Under the pieces are notes generated by a model. That model did not search any database, was not told where the DNA came from, and saw nothing but the letters and a program-made list of their open reading frames with translations. This document shows positions 7,941 through 16,209 of a stretch of DNA of 64,000 bases, in pieces (position 1 is the first letter of the stretch; each line of letters opens with the position of its first letter). Origin of the DNA: Luteipulveratus mongoliensis (GTDB lineage: Bacteria; Actinomycetota; Actinomycetes; Actinomycetales; Dermatophilaceae); NCBI RefSeq assembly GCF_001190945.1, contig NZ_CP011112.1:2666001-2730000 (forward strand). The letters run 5' to 3'. The position numbers were made by a program, and so were the translations under genes.

Positions 7941-8704
7941 GGGGCGGGGACGTCGGTCGTGAGGTCGAGCGTCCAGCGAGCGTTCTCGGGCAACGCGGGC
8001 ATGGTCCATGCGGGATCGGGGTGCCAGGTGGTCCACGCGCGATCGAATGGCCAGTCGCCCGCGACGTACGACGCTCGTGCGGCCTCCCCGTAGGTCCGGA
8101 TCTCGTCCGCCTCGGCCGGCGTCAGGCGGCCCTGCTCGGTTGCCGCCTGCAGCTCGTCCTCGTCCTTCATGTTGATCGTGCCGTCCGCCTCGATCCAGAG
8201 ATCGAGGATGTGGTCGGTCGTGAAGACGTCGGATCCGTCGCGTTGACAAGGGTTTTCGAGGTTGACGTACCAGCCCGCGAACGTCCCGTCCTCGTCGTGG
8301 AACAGCCACACAGACCACGGCTTGCCCGTCGGTGCGATGCGGAGGGTGCCAGCCCCATGCCACGCCACCCGCGCCTGGACGATCTCGTGTGCGCGAAGGA
8401 AGCGTCGCTCGAGGGGGCCCGAATGGCCGCCACTCCCGTCGGGGTATCGCCCGACCAGACAGCGCGTTCCCGGAGCGAGCCAGACGACGAGCCCGGCTTC
8501 GTCATCTCGCACGACTCGCATCGGAAAGACGCCTTCGACGCCCCCACCCTCCTGCCACGCGCCGCCTCGATAACGCCAGAAGATCGCTTGGCCGGGCTCC
8601 CAGAACGGCGCCTGGCCGGTCGGTGTCGCGGAAGCGGGCGCATCGGTCGGGCGCAGCCTTGTCCTGGATTCCCCCTGCTGTGTCACGGGCCCACCTTGCC
8701 TCAT
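7937..8704 (-). CDS. DUF402 (nucleotide phosphatase-like) protein
   Basis: A 255-residue cytoplasmic protein. The DUF402 core runs about residues 90-230: WSVWLFHDEDGTFAGWYVNLENP followed by TTDHILDLWIEADGTINMKDEDEL, containing the acidic residues (W-Y-V-N, DHxLDLWI, D-E-D-E) that bind divalent metal in the characterised nucleoside di/triphosphatases of this fold. Start ATG 8704 is 20 bases from the divergent hemW start; GTG 8686 is a possible alternative. The stop overlaps the lipoprotein GTG (GTGA), so the two are coupled. Exact substrate unknown. Confidence 0.8.
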   Translation of the reverse strand: MRQGGPVTQQGESRTRLRPTDAPASATPTGQAPFWEPGQAIFWRYRGGAWQEGGGVEGVFPMRVVRDDEAGLVVWLAPGTRCLVGRYPDGSGGHSGPLERRFLRAHEIVQARVAWHGAGTLRIAPTGKPWSVWLFHDEDGTFAGWYVNLENPCQRDGSDVFTTDHILDLWIEADGTINMKDEDELQAATEQGRLTPAEADEIRTYGEAARASYVAGDWPFDRAWTTWHPDPAWTMPALPENARWTLDLTTDVPAP

Positions 8705-8724
8705 GGCCGGACGCGGGGCGGACA

Positions 8725-9960
8725 ATGGCCCCCGTGCCGAGCGCCCTACCCGACGGAGAACCCGCCCCGACCGACGGAGCCCTGCCCCCATCTGCCCTCA
8801 GCACGCTGGGGGAGCGGCCTTTCGGGATCTACCTGCACGTGCCGTTCTGCTCGGTGCGTTGCGGCTACTGCGACTTCAACACCTACACGCTCACCGAGCT
8901 GGGCATGCCCGGGGCGGGAGTGTCGTCGTACGCCGATGCCGCCCTGAGCGAGATAGCGCTGGCCTCCCGAGTGCTTGGTGGGCGGGCGCCGAAGGTCGAG
9001 ACGGTGTTCGTCGGCGGTGGCACGCCCACCATGCTCGCGGCCCACGACCTCGTCCGGATGCTGGCAGGCGTCCGAGACACGTTCGGGCTGGTCGACGGTG
9101 CCGAGATCACCACGGAGGCCAACCCGGACTCCGTGACGCCGGAGTCGCTTCAGGTGCTCGCGGACGGTGGCTTCACCCGAGTGAGCCTGGGGATGCAGTC
9201 GGCGGTGCCGCATGTGCTGAAAACCCTTGAGCGGACTCATAACCCGGCCAATGTGAGCAAGGCCGTGCAGGCTGCACGTGATGCCGGTCTGCAGGTGAGT
9301 GTCGACCTGATCTACGGCACGCCAGGCGAGTCGCTCGAGGACTGGCGGACCAGCCTGGAGGCTGCGACCGCTCTGCAGCCGGACCACATCAGCGCGTACG
9401 CGCTCGTGGTCGAGGAGGGCACCAAGCTCGCTGCGCAGGTGCGCCGCGGCCAGGTCGCGTTGCCCGACGATGACGATGAGGCCGACAAGTACGAGCTCGC
9501 CGACGAGGTACTCAACCTGGCCGGCCTCGGCTGGTACGAGGTGAGCAACTGGGCGACGTCTCAGGACACGCGCTGCCGGCACAACGAGGGCTACTGGGCG
9601 GACGGTGACTGGTGGGGGATCGGGCCTGGTGCGCACAGTCACGTGGGTGGCGTCAGGTGGTGGAATGTCAAGCATCCCAACGCATTTGCCACGCGACTGG
9701 CGGCCGGTGACTCGCCCGCGGCCGGTCGAGAGCTGCTCACGGACGAGCAGCGCTACGACGAGAGGGTGCTGCTCGGCGTACGGCTCGTGGGTGGGCTGCC
9801 GCTGGACGTCCTGCGGCCCGAGGGACGTACGGCCGTCGCCGGGCTGGTGGCCGACGGGCTGCTGGACGGAGCCGCAGCAGTCCGCGACGCGCGAGCAGTG
9901 CTCACACGCCGCGGACGGCTGCTGGCCGACACGGTCGTACGTCGGCTGCTGGGCTACTAG
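8725..9960 (+). CDS. hemW: Radical SAM heme chaperone HemW
   Basis: A 411-residue radical SAM protein. The cluster-binding motif HVPFCSVRCGYCDFNTYT has Cys42, Cys46 and Cys49 in the HemW form CxxxCxYC. Further hallmarks are VETVFVGGGTPTML, TTEANPDSV, SLGMQSAVPHVLKTLERTH and the HemW C-terminal domain. HemW was long annotated as oxygen-independent coproporphyrinogen oxidase but acts as a heme-transfer protein. ATG 8725 is taken as start; GTG 8734 is in frame nearby. In actinobacteria hemW usually sits near DUF3097/hrcA; here an 8.3-kb accessory block separates them. Confidence 0.93.
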   Translation: MAPVPSALPDGEPAPTDGALPPSALSTLGERPFGIYLHVPFCSVRCGYCDFNTYTLTELGMPGAGVSSYADAALSEIALASRVLGGRAPKVETVFVGGGTPTMLAAHDLVRMLAGVRDTFGLVDGAEITTEANPDSVTPESLQVLADGGFTRVSLGMQSAVPHVLKTLERTHNPANVSKAVQAARDAGLQVSVDLIYGTPGESLEDWRTSLEAATALQPDHISAYALVVEEGTKLAAQVRRGQVALPDDDDEADKYELADEVLNLAGLGWYEVSNWATSQDTRCRHNEGYWADGDWWGIGPGAHSHVGGVRWWNVKHPNAFATRLAAGDSPAAGRELLTDEQRYDERVLLGVRLVGGLPLDVLRPEGRTAVAGLVADGLLDGAAAVRDARAVLTRRGRLLADTVVRRLLGY

Positions 9961-9961
9961 C

Positions 9962-10369
9962 TCAGCTGAGGACGCGCAGCTGCCAGGGGTAGTCGTACGA
10001 CTCGCCGTTGGCTGCGCGCATTGCGCCCTTGATGTGGCACCAGGCGGCGACCACGAAGATCACGATCAGCAACGGGACGCCGATGAGGGCACCGACGACC
10101 GTGAAGATCAGGATCCAGCTGATCAGGTAGAGCACCCAGAACGACAGGTTGAAGTTGAACGCTCCGGCCGCGGCCCGGCGGACGGCGGGGTTCTTGTCCT
10201 TGTAGATGAACCAGACGATCAGCGGGCCGACCATGCTCAGCCAGCCGGCGCTGAGGATGGCCGCGATCGGCGCGGACAGGTGCGCCATGATCGAGGCGGT
10301 GCGGTCCTCGGTGCCGGGTATGGCCTCGTTGGTGCTCTGCGGCGGTGGGGTGGGATAGCTCATGGTCAT
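9962..10369 (-). CDS. DUF4870 small membrane protein
   Basis: A 135-residue integral membrane protein with a proline-rich N-terminus (SYPTPPPQ) and three hydrophobic helices. The DUF4870 pattern is clear: MAHLSAPIAAILSAGWLSMVGPLIVWFIYKD followed by NPAVRRAAAGAFNFNLSFWVLY. The family (TM2/Tic20-like topology) has no settled function. It ends two bases from the convergent hemW stop and is not obviously part of an operon. Confidence 0.86.
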   Translation of the reverse strand: MTMSYPTPPPQSTNEAIPGTEDRTASIMAHLSAPIAAILSAGWLSMVGPLIVWFIYKDKNPAVRRAAAGAFNFNLSFWVLYLISWILIFTVVGALIGVPLLIVIFVVAAWCHIKGAMRAANGESYDYPWQLRVLS

Positions 10370-10530
10370 CAGCTCCTGCGATCGGGTCTTGCTCCAGTGA
10401 ACCGCAGGAAAAGCACCGTTGATCCCGAAGCAAGGGTCGATCCGAGCAGGTCCAGGGTGAGGTCAGGGCCGACCCTGACCACAGGGCTTCTAGACTCTGG
10501 CGAACGCCAGCACGAGGGGGAACGGAAGCG

Positions 10531-11577
10531 GTGAACGCCAGCAGTTCGTCGCAGGCCGACGTCCCTCGGCGGGCCGTGCTGGGCATCGCTCTGGGCGTCG
10601 GGCTCGCTGCGTCCTCCTACGGCCTGGTGCGATTGACGTCGTCTGACGGCAGCCCGTCGCCCGCCGCCGATGACGGGACTGAGACAGCGATCCGGCCGCT
10701 CGACGCGGCTGAGCTGACCTTCAAGCGCGACCCAGCCGCACGGTGCACCCTGGTCCTCGATCGCGACTCCAAGCAGGTGGCCACGCTGACGGACGGCGCC
10801 CGGACGGTCACGATGACCGGTCCCGCCCGTGTCCTGGCCGAGGTGGCGAGCACGGGGGCGTCCGTGCACTCCACGACACGCGTCCACCTGGCGCCACGCG
10901 CCTGGAGCCCGGAGCAGGAGAGCGCTCCCTGGGTCAAGCCGTGGCTGACACGGACGTACCGCGATCGTCGACCTGACGTGCTCGACATCGCCATGCAATA
11001 CATCCAGGGAGCACCAGAACGCCGAGATGCCAAGGGTGTTCGGTACGCCGGCGACGCGGCCTTCGGTCCCTACGGCGGCCCAGGGGAGGCACGACTCGAG
11101 GCCTCGGACTTCTACGACTTCCTCGGCGTGCCCTGGACGTTCATCGACGGAGTGACCAAGCAGCCCGAGGCGAGGCGGCTGGGCGCGGTGGACTGCTCGG
11201 GCTACCTGCGGCTCGTCCTGGGCTATCGCCTCGGCTACCCGCTGCTGAGCGGCAACACGGCAGGCCCGGGACTGCCGCGGAGGGCGTACGCCATGGCCGG
11301 CCTCGGTCCGGGTCGGCTGCTCATCCCGGACACCGGTCGGCAACCCACAGACCTCAGTCGCCTCCTGCCAGGAGACCTGGTCTTCTTCATCACGGATGAC
11401 GTGCCAGGAATCGACCACTCTGGGATCTACCTCGGCCTGGACAGCGACGGCAAGCACCGCTTCATCTCCAGCCGCGGCAACCCCAACGGCCCCACCATGG
11501 GCGACGTCAGTGGCCGGTCGGTGCTGGACGGCGCGAGCATGTTCACGCGCGGTTTTCGCGCGGCCCGCCGCATCTGA
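10531..11577 (+). CDS. Membrane-anchored NlpC/P60-like cysteine peptidase
   Basis: A 348-residue protein with a twin-arginine-containing hydrophobic N-terminus (RRAVLGIALGVGLAASSYGL, residues 13-32), probably an uncleaved anchor or Tat/Sec signal. The C-terminal part looks like an NlpC/P60 domain: DCSGYLRLVLGYRLGYPL with candidate Cys222, then LLPGDLVFFITDDVPGIDHSGIYLG with candidate His296 and FISSRGN. Residues 55-215 are an unrecognised domain. Such enzymes cut peptidoglycan stem peptides; one subgroup (PgdS) cuts poly-gamma-glutamate, which matters because pgsBCA lies downstream on the same strand. A strong terminator separates it from that operon. Start GTG 10531 follows a purine-rich AACGGAAGCG; weakly placed. 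Confidence 0.68.
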   Translation: MNASSSSQADVPRRAVLGIALGVGLAASSYGLVRLTSSDGSPSPAADDGTETAIRPLDAAELTFKRDPAARCTLVLDRDSKQVATLTDGARTVTMTGPARVLAEVASTGASVHSTTRVHLAPRAWSPEQESAPWVKPWLTRTYRDRRPDVLDIAMQYIQGAPERRDAKGVRYAGDAAFGPYGGPGEARLEASDFYDFLGVPWTFIDGVTKQPEARRLGAVDCSGYLRLVLGYRLGYPLLSGNTAGPGLPRRAYAMAGLGPGRLLIPDTGRQPTDLSRLLPGDLVFFITDDVPGIDHSGIYLGLDSDGKHRFISSRGNPNGPTMGDVSGRSVLDGASMFTRGFRAARRI

Positions 11578-11622
11578 CACCCCTGCCGGGACGCTTCGGG
11601 ACGTCGGTACCACGCCCGAAGT

Positions 11623-11652
11623 TACGGTGACGTAAGTCACCGTACTTTTTTT
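11623..11652 (+). terminator. Rho-independent terminator
   Basis: TACGGTGAC (11623-11631), loop GTAA, GTCACCGTA (11636-11644), then C and seven T. A perfect 9-bp stem with a U-tract, the best intrinsic terminator in the window, ending the NlpC/P60-like transcript before the pgs operon. Confidence 0.92.
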
Positions 11653-11729
11653 GGTAACTCTTTCAACATTCACATATCGTTCACTGGCTGCGTGAATTAC
11701 TCTCCCCGACCCCCAGGCGGACCAGTGTC

Positions 11730-12902
11730 ATGACGACGTCGACCGTTCGTCCTCGCTCCAACCACACCCCCGGACGCTCCACTGCGCAGGACGAGGTACT
11801 CGCCTCCCTGCCACGCCTGGTTGCCGATGCGCTCGACGTACCCGCTGTCATCGTCGTCACGGCGGACGGGACCGGCTCGATGCTCAATCACCTCGAGCGG
11901 CGGTCCGTGCACCAGGCGCCTGCCCCCACGGTCGAGCTCTTCCAGCTCGGCCTCGTCGTCCCCGGCGCCGTCGTCAACGGCCTCGTCGTCCGGGCGATTC
12001 AGCCGATCGAGGCATCAGATGGTCGCCGGCTGGGTGTGATCGGAGTTCTCGCGCAGCACCTGCGCCGGGCGACCGACGACGAGCAGGAGCGGCTGCGAGC
12101 GATCGCGGCGTACACCGCTGAGTACCTCTCCCCGGTCCCGCGGGTCGACGCAACGTCGGCGCGGACCACGTCCGCCGAGCCCCGGCCCATCGAGATCGAC
12201 CACCTGAACGACGGCTTCGTCGACCAGGTCGCCGGCGCGACGGACGCCCTCCACTCCTTGCTCGACGCCGTCGACGAGCGGACGGACCTGGTCCTGCACC
12301 GTCACGCCGCGGCAGTGCGTGAGCGCTTCAAGGTGGTCGAGCAGGCCAGCGCGTCGCTACGTGCCGGCGCATCGCTGCGTCGGGCTCGGCACCGCCACGC
12401 GCTCGTCGGCCCCGGCCCCAAGGCCGATCTGGTCGACCTCCGGCTCGCGGTGGCGGAGGCCGTCGCGGTGGCCCAGGCATCGATCCCTGGGTCGCGGTTC
12501 GTCGTGGTGATGGACGATGCGTCTCTGCTGGTCTGCGCCGCCTCATCGTCAGTTCGGCGCGCGGTGACCATGATGCTGACCAGTGCCGCGGAGGCCGCCT
12601 CGAGTCATGAGGTGCACGTCACTGCCGCGATCCGTGCGATCGACGGGACCTCGATCCAGGGGCGGGTCAGCGTGGAGCTGGAGGCGACCTTCCAGGGTCC
12701 CCCGCTCAGTGCGTCGCAGCTGGCGCGGCTCGCGTCCCGATTCATCGACACCCGGTCCGAGCAGACCCCGACGGACACGTCGCACCGCGGCACCCTCCTC
12801 GTGGAGGCGGGCGAGCGGGTCCTCACCGTGCCCGGTTTCGAGGTTCGGTCCGGCGCGGAGCGTACGACGATGGTGGCCGACTGGCCCCTGGACATCGGCT
12901 GA
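11730..12902 (+). CDS. GAF-domain protein with degenerate histidine-kinase-like C-terminus
   Basis: A 390-residue cytoplasmic protein, first of the run leading into pgsBCA. Residues about 20-135 fit a GAF domain, whose last strand and helix read LGVIGVLAQHLRRATDDEQERLRAIAAYTAEYL. Residues about 155-215 are a helical segment in the place of a dimerisation domain, without a clear H-E/D-x-x-(T/N/P) phospho-acceptor box. Residues 232-388 resemble a HATPase fold (VDLRLAVAEAVAVAQASIPG then a D-x-x-L-L-V strand and SSVRRAVTMMLTSAAEAA), but the N-box Asn-containing motif is replaced and G1/G2 boxes are missing. I read it as a catalytically dead sensor. No family name is recognised. Location next to a PelD-like protein suggests signal input into polymer synthesis. 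Confidence 0.6.
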   Translation: MTTSTVRPRSNHTPGRSTAQDEVLASLPRLVADALDVPAVIVVTADGTGSMLNHLERRSVHQAPAPTVELFQLGLVVPGAVVNGLVVRAIQPIEASDGRRLGVIGVLAQHLRRATDDEQERLRAIAAYTAEYLSPVPRVDATSARTTSAEPRPIEIDHLNDGFVDQVAGATDALHSLLDAVDERTDLVLHRHAAAVRERFKVVEQASASLRAGASLRRARHRHALVGPGPKADLVDLRLAVAEAVAVAQASIPGSRFVVVMDDASLLVCAASSSVRRAVTMMLTSAAEAASSHEVHVTAAIRAIDGTSIQGRVSVELEATFQGPPLSASQLARLASRFIDTRSEQTPTDTSHRGTLLVEAGERVLTVPGFEVRSGAERTTMVADWPLDIG

Positions 12903-12917
12903 CCGCGTGACGCTGCT

Positions 12918-13058
12918 GTGAGCTCTTCGGGATGGATCCAGCCCCTGGCACATGCCGGTCTGGGCGCATCGATGTTCGTCGTGGTCTACAACATTGCGCG
13001 CATCCGGCACCGAAAGGGGGCCGGCCATGACGGCGCACCGACAGACCAGATGGACTGA
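12918..13058 (+). CDS. Possible 46-residue single-span membrane peptide
   Basis: GTG at 12918 opens a 47-codon frame that ends at TGA 13056-13058, starting VSSSGWIQPLAHAGLGASMF, with a hydrophobic segment (about residues 11-27) and then a basic RIRHRKGAGH stretch, a normal positive-inside topology. It fills the 125-base gap between its neighbours and overlaps the next gene by 32 bases, so it would be translationally coupled. The ribosome binding site is weak, and its low length makes chance possible. Small accessory peptides (PgsE/CapE) are known in poly-gamma-glutamate loci, but no sequence match is claimed. Confidence 0.4.
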   Translation: MSSSGWIQPLAHAGLGASMFVVVYNIARIRHRKGAGHDGAPTDQMD

Positions 13059-13884
13059 CCAGCACTGGCTCGCGCTGTTCTGTGTGGTGTCCACGCTGGT
13101 CACCGGCATCGTGATCGGTGGTCGACCGCGAGAGCTCGCACTGGGTCTCGGTGCCGTGACCGTGCTCGCCGGTCTCGCGGCGCTGTGCGTGGACGGCTTC
13201 TTCGCGCTGATCGTGGGAGTTGCGGCCGTGGGCGGTGCGCTCCTGCTGTTCCATCACGAAGGTGTGTGGGGGCCGCAGAACTTCTATCTCATCCTCGTGA
13301 CGTCGGGCCTCATGGCACTGATGTCCTGGCTCGCCGGGCAGCTCGGCGCCAGCCTCCGGCAGCAGGCTCGGGCCCGCGTCAACCAGGACAAGGACCAGCC
13401 GGTCCGTCCGGTGGCCGGTTCACTGGGCATGCTGGACGGCGCGTCGGCCTATGGGCTCCTGCAGGAGGAGATCACCCGCGCCCGGCACACCCGTCAGCCC
13501 CTCACGGTCCTGAAGCTGCAGGTACGACCACGTGACACCGGAGCAGACGCGGCGACCCGTCACCGGCTCAGCCGTGCCGTCGCGCGACTCGTGGAGAGTC
13601 AGGTCCGTCCGAGCGACATCCCTTTCGCGACGGCCGAGGACCAGCTGGGCGTCATCCTGCCGGACACCGGCGCGCCCGCAGCCTGGGACATCGCCGGAGC
13701 GGTCATCGACGCCGCCGCTCGTGCGTCGTACGCGGACGGCACCGACCAGGGCCGACGTGTGGTGGCTGACTCGGCCGCCCTGCACGCGAGCCTCGAAGAG
13801 CTCGGTGCCGGGACCGACGCCGACTCCCTCCTCTCAGTCATCACACCCGACACCGCCGGGCCGCCGGGGCACAGGACCGACTGA
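13027..13884 (+). CDS. PelD-like membrane protein with degenerate GGDEF domain (putative c-di-GMP receptor)
   Basis: A 285-residue protein. Residues 12-108 are strongly hydrophobic, about four membrane spans, then an Arg/Gln-rich linker (110-122). Residues 132-275 follow the GGDEF fold: LLQEEITRARHTRQPLTVLKLQV, an amphipathic helix, and DQLGVILPDTGAPAAWDIAGAVIDAA. The catalytic GGDEF is replaced by AEDQL (203-207), so cyclase activity is not expected. The inhibitory-site motif RPSD (194-197) is intact and five residues before that position, the same spacing as RAID-5-GGEEF in PleD. That combination is known from PelD, which binds c-di-GMP to switch on Pel polysaccharide synthesis. Its stop overlaps the pgsB ATG (TGATG). 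Confidence 0.75.
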   Translation: MTAHRQTRWTDQHWLALFCVVSTLVTGIVIGGRPRELALGLGAVTVLAGLAALCVDGFFALIVGVAAVGGALLLFHHEGVWGPQNFYLILVTSGLMALMSWLAGQLGASLRQQARARVNQDKDQPVRPVAGSLGMLDGASAYGLLQEEITRARHTRQPLTVLKLQVRPRDTGADAATRHRLSRAVARLVESQVRPSDIPFATAEDQLGVILPDTGAPAAWDIAGAVIDAAARASYADGTDQGRRVVADSAALHASLEELGAGTDADSLLSVITPDTAGPPGHRTD

Positions 13885-15206
13885 TGCTCGCGTCCTTCTG
13901 CGGCCTCGGAGTCCTGGTGCTTGCCACCGCGGCGCTCGTGGCCTACTGGCACCTGTCCGTACGCGCCCACAACCGGCGTCTCGACCAGCTGGACATCCGG
14001 GTCCACGTCAACGGCATCCGCGGCAAGTCGACGGTCACCCGCCTCGTCGCCGGTGTGCTGCGCGAGGGCGGCTTCGTGACGGTCGCCAAGACCACCGGTA
14101 GTGCCGCGCGGGTGATCGGGCCGACGGGTGCCGAGACACCGATCAAGCGTCGTGGTGCGGCCACGATCAACGAGCAGATCGACATCGTGGCTGAGCACGT
14201 GACGCCCGAGGTCGAGGCGCTGGTGATGGAGTGCATGGCGGTTCGCCCGCTGTACCAGGAGTACTCGCAGGAGTACATGGTCCGCTCGCACATCACGATC
14301 ATCTCCAACGTCCGCGAGGACCATCAGGAGGAGATGGGCGAGACCCTCGAGGAGATCGCCGACTCGATGTCCAAGACCATCCCCACGAACGGGATCGTCA
14401 TCACGGCTGAGGACCGCCCGCACCTGCGCGAGCGGCTGCGTCGCAATGCGGAGGCCAAGGGCAGCACTCTCGTCTACGCCGATCCGGCCGGCATCTCCGA
14501 TGCCGACATGCGCGGCTTCGACTACCTCCAGTTCAAGGAGAACGTCGCGATCGGCCTCGCCGTTGCGCAGCATGTCGGCGTCAGCCGGGAGGCGGCCCTG
14601 ACAGGCATGTGGAAGTCGGTGCCCGATGTGGGCGTCGTCCGGCTCCGGTCGTACGACATCCGCGGCAAGGAGGTGCTCTGGGTGCCGATGTTCGCGGCCA
14701 ACGACCGCGAGAGCGTCGTTCTCACCTTCGACACCCTGCGCTCGCAGTTCCCGCCCGACGCGACCGTGATCGGCATCCTCAACAACCGTCGCGACCGCGG
14801 CCGGCGGGCGGAGCTGTTCGCCGAGATGGTGCCGAACGACCTGGAGCACCACCTGGACCAGGTGATCACGTTCGGTGCGTACGAGGACACCGTCACCAAG
14901 AAGATGATCGAGAGCGGCTACGGCGCCGAGCGCATCCACAACATGGGCGAGACGGTGCAGCCGTCGCTGGACCAGATCCTCGACAAGATCGCCTCGCTCA
15001 TCCCGGGGACCCACGGCGTGCTGGTCGGCATGATCAACATCCACACCGAGCAGGCCGAGCTGCTCATCGAGCACTTCCAGCACCTGCGGGGCGATGAGCA
15101 CCGGGACGAGATCGATGAGTCTCGTGACATCGCACGCGCGCCCATCGGCGTACAGCGCCTGCAACGTGCCGCGGCCAGGGCCCACGACAGGGCGGGCGAT
15201 GGCTGA
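13884..15206 (+). CDS. pgsB: Poly-gamma-glutamate synthase subunit PgsB/CapB
   Basis: A 440-residue amide ligase of the Mur-ligase superfamily. An N-terminal membrane helix (residues 2-24) is followed by the P-loop NGIRGKSTV (43-51), the segment SNVREDHQEEMGETLEEIA, and IGILNNRRDRGRRAELFAEM, all typical of CapB/PgsB. With PgsC it makes and exports gamma-linked polyglutamate using ATP at the inner membrane. The length (B. subtilis PgsB is 393) includes a 30-residue polar C-terminal extension. It shares one base with the upstream stop and overlaps pgsC by 8 bases, so it is tightly coupled to both. The monomer specificity (D- or L-Glu, or another amino acid) cannot be read. Confidence 0.9.
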   Translation: MLASFCGLGVLVLATAALVAYWHLSVRAHNRRLDQLDIRVHVNGIRGKSTVTRLVAGVLREGGFVTVAKTTGSAARVIGPTGAETPIKRRGAATINEQIDIVAEHVTPEVEALVMECMAVRPLYQEYSQEYMVRSHITIISNVREDHQEEMGETLEEIADSMSKTIPTNGIVITAEDRPHLRERLRRNAEAKGSTLVYADPAGISDADMRGFDYLQFKENVAIGLAVAQHVGVSREAALTGMWKSVPDVGVVRLRSYDIRGKEVLWVPMFAANDRESVVLTFDTLRSQFPPDATVIGILNNRRDRGRRAELFAEMVPNDLEHHLDQVITFGAYEDTVTKKMIESGYGAERIHNMGETVQPSLDQILDKIASLIPGTHGVLVGMINIHTEQAELLIEHFQHLRGDEHRDEIDESRDIARAPIGVQRLQRAAARAHDRAGDG

Positions 15207-16209
15207 GTACGCCGCGAGTCCCGAGGTCGTACGCGTCGCCCTCGCCTTCGGGGTCATCCTGAGCATCCTGTTCTACGAGCGCGTTCATCTCACGACCGGC
15301 GGCGCGATCGTGCCGCCCTATCTCGCGATCGCCATCGTGCGCCCGCTCGCGGTCGTCCTGACATTGCTCATCGGGTACCTGACGTACGTGATCGTGCACG
15401 TCGTCGTGTCGAAGTACCAGATCCTTTATGGGAGAAGGAAGTTCGAGACCGAGGTGCTCGTCGGTCTGGCCCTCATCATGGTCAGCACCGTGGCAGCGCA
15501 CGGCCTGGGTCAGGTCGACCCGCTCTTCCTCGGGCTGACCGGCGTCGGGTTCCTCGTGCCGGGCATCATCGCGCACGACATGGGTCGGCAGCGTCCGGGC
15601 AAGACGCTGCTCGCGATCGGCGCGACCACGGCTGTGCTGGCTGTCGTGGTCCACTCGGTGACGGCGTTCTTCTCGATCCTCCCGGGCAAGGCTTCCGACC
15701 CGGTTCAGCTCGCGTCGATCATCGGCTACCCGCGCGAGTTCCTTGTCGTGGCAGTCGCTTTGAGCGTGCTCACCGGAATGATGGTGTTTGCCAAGACCGG
15801 CCTGCGCTCGGGCGGTTTCATCACCGGCGCCTACCTCGCGCTGATCAGCCCGCGCTGGTTCGACCTGCTCTTCGTGCTGGCGGCGGCCCTCGTCACCTGG
15901 TTCATCGTGGTGAAGCTGATGATGCCGCGGCTGCTGCTCTTCGGTCGGCGGAAGGTGTCGATCATGATCCTCGTCGGCGGCATCGTCGCCTGGGCGGGGG
16001 AGATCGCGATCCAGCTGGCCACCGACGGCAGCTACACGCCGTGGCGCGGCCTGACCCTGGCCACCCTGATGGTCCCTGCGCTGATCGCCAACGATGCCCA
16101 ACGTCAAGGATGGGAGCGCACCATGCTCGGGACGGCGATGTCCGGTCTGGGTGTCTACACGACGGTCAACCTCATCGTGGCCGCAGCCGAAGCGGTGAAG
16201 CTGCTGTGA
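15199..16209 (+). CDS. pgsC: Poly-gamma-glutamate biosynthesis membrane protein PgsC/CapC, duplicated form
   Basis: A 336-residue, very hydrophobic protein starting MAEYAASPEVVRVALAFGVI. It carries two copies of the CapC unit (family length about 150): residues 8-155 and 180-330. Matched segments are LTTGGAIVPPYLAIAIV / LRSGGFITGAYLALISP, ILYGRRKFETEVLVG / LLFGRRKVSIMILVG, and GFLVPGIIAHDMGRQ / TLMVPALIANDAQRQ. CapC is the integral membrane partner of the synthase CapB. The start ATG lies 8 bases inside pgsB, and the stop overlaps the pgsA GTG (GTGA), placing it firmly in the operon. Confidence 0.87.
   Translation: MAEYAASPEVVRVALAFGVILSILFYERVHLTTGGAIVPPYLAIAIVRPLAVVLTLLIGYLTYVIVHVVVSKYQILYGRRKFETEVLVGLALIMVSTVAAHGLGQVDPLFLGLTGVGFLVPGIIAHDMGRQRPGKTLLAIGATTAVLAVVVHSVTAFFSILPGKASDPVQLASIIGYPREFLVVAVALSVLTGMMVFAKTGLRSGGFITGAYLALISPRWFDLLFVLAAALVTWFIVVKLMMPRLLLFGRRKVSIMILVGGIVAWAGEIAIQLATDGSYTPWRGLTLATLMVPALIANDAQRQGWERTMLGTAMSGLGVYTTVNLIVAAAEAVKLL

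Noticed and set aside
8332-8724. N-terminal extension of HemW to 542 residues
   Set aside because: The extension is antisense to the DUF402 gene and has no similarity to HemW.
10369-11673. 434-residue minus-strand open frame over the NlpC/P60-like gene
   Set aside because: Arg/His-rich shadow of the + strand gene, which has a membrane anchor and recognisable motifs.
13027-13884. Active diguanylate cyclase
   Set aside because: The GGDEF catalytic motif is AEDQL, so a receptor role is more likely than synthesis.
13599-15266. 555-residue open frame opposite pgsB
   Set aside because: Antisense to a conserved ligase and low-complexity in translation.
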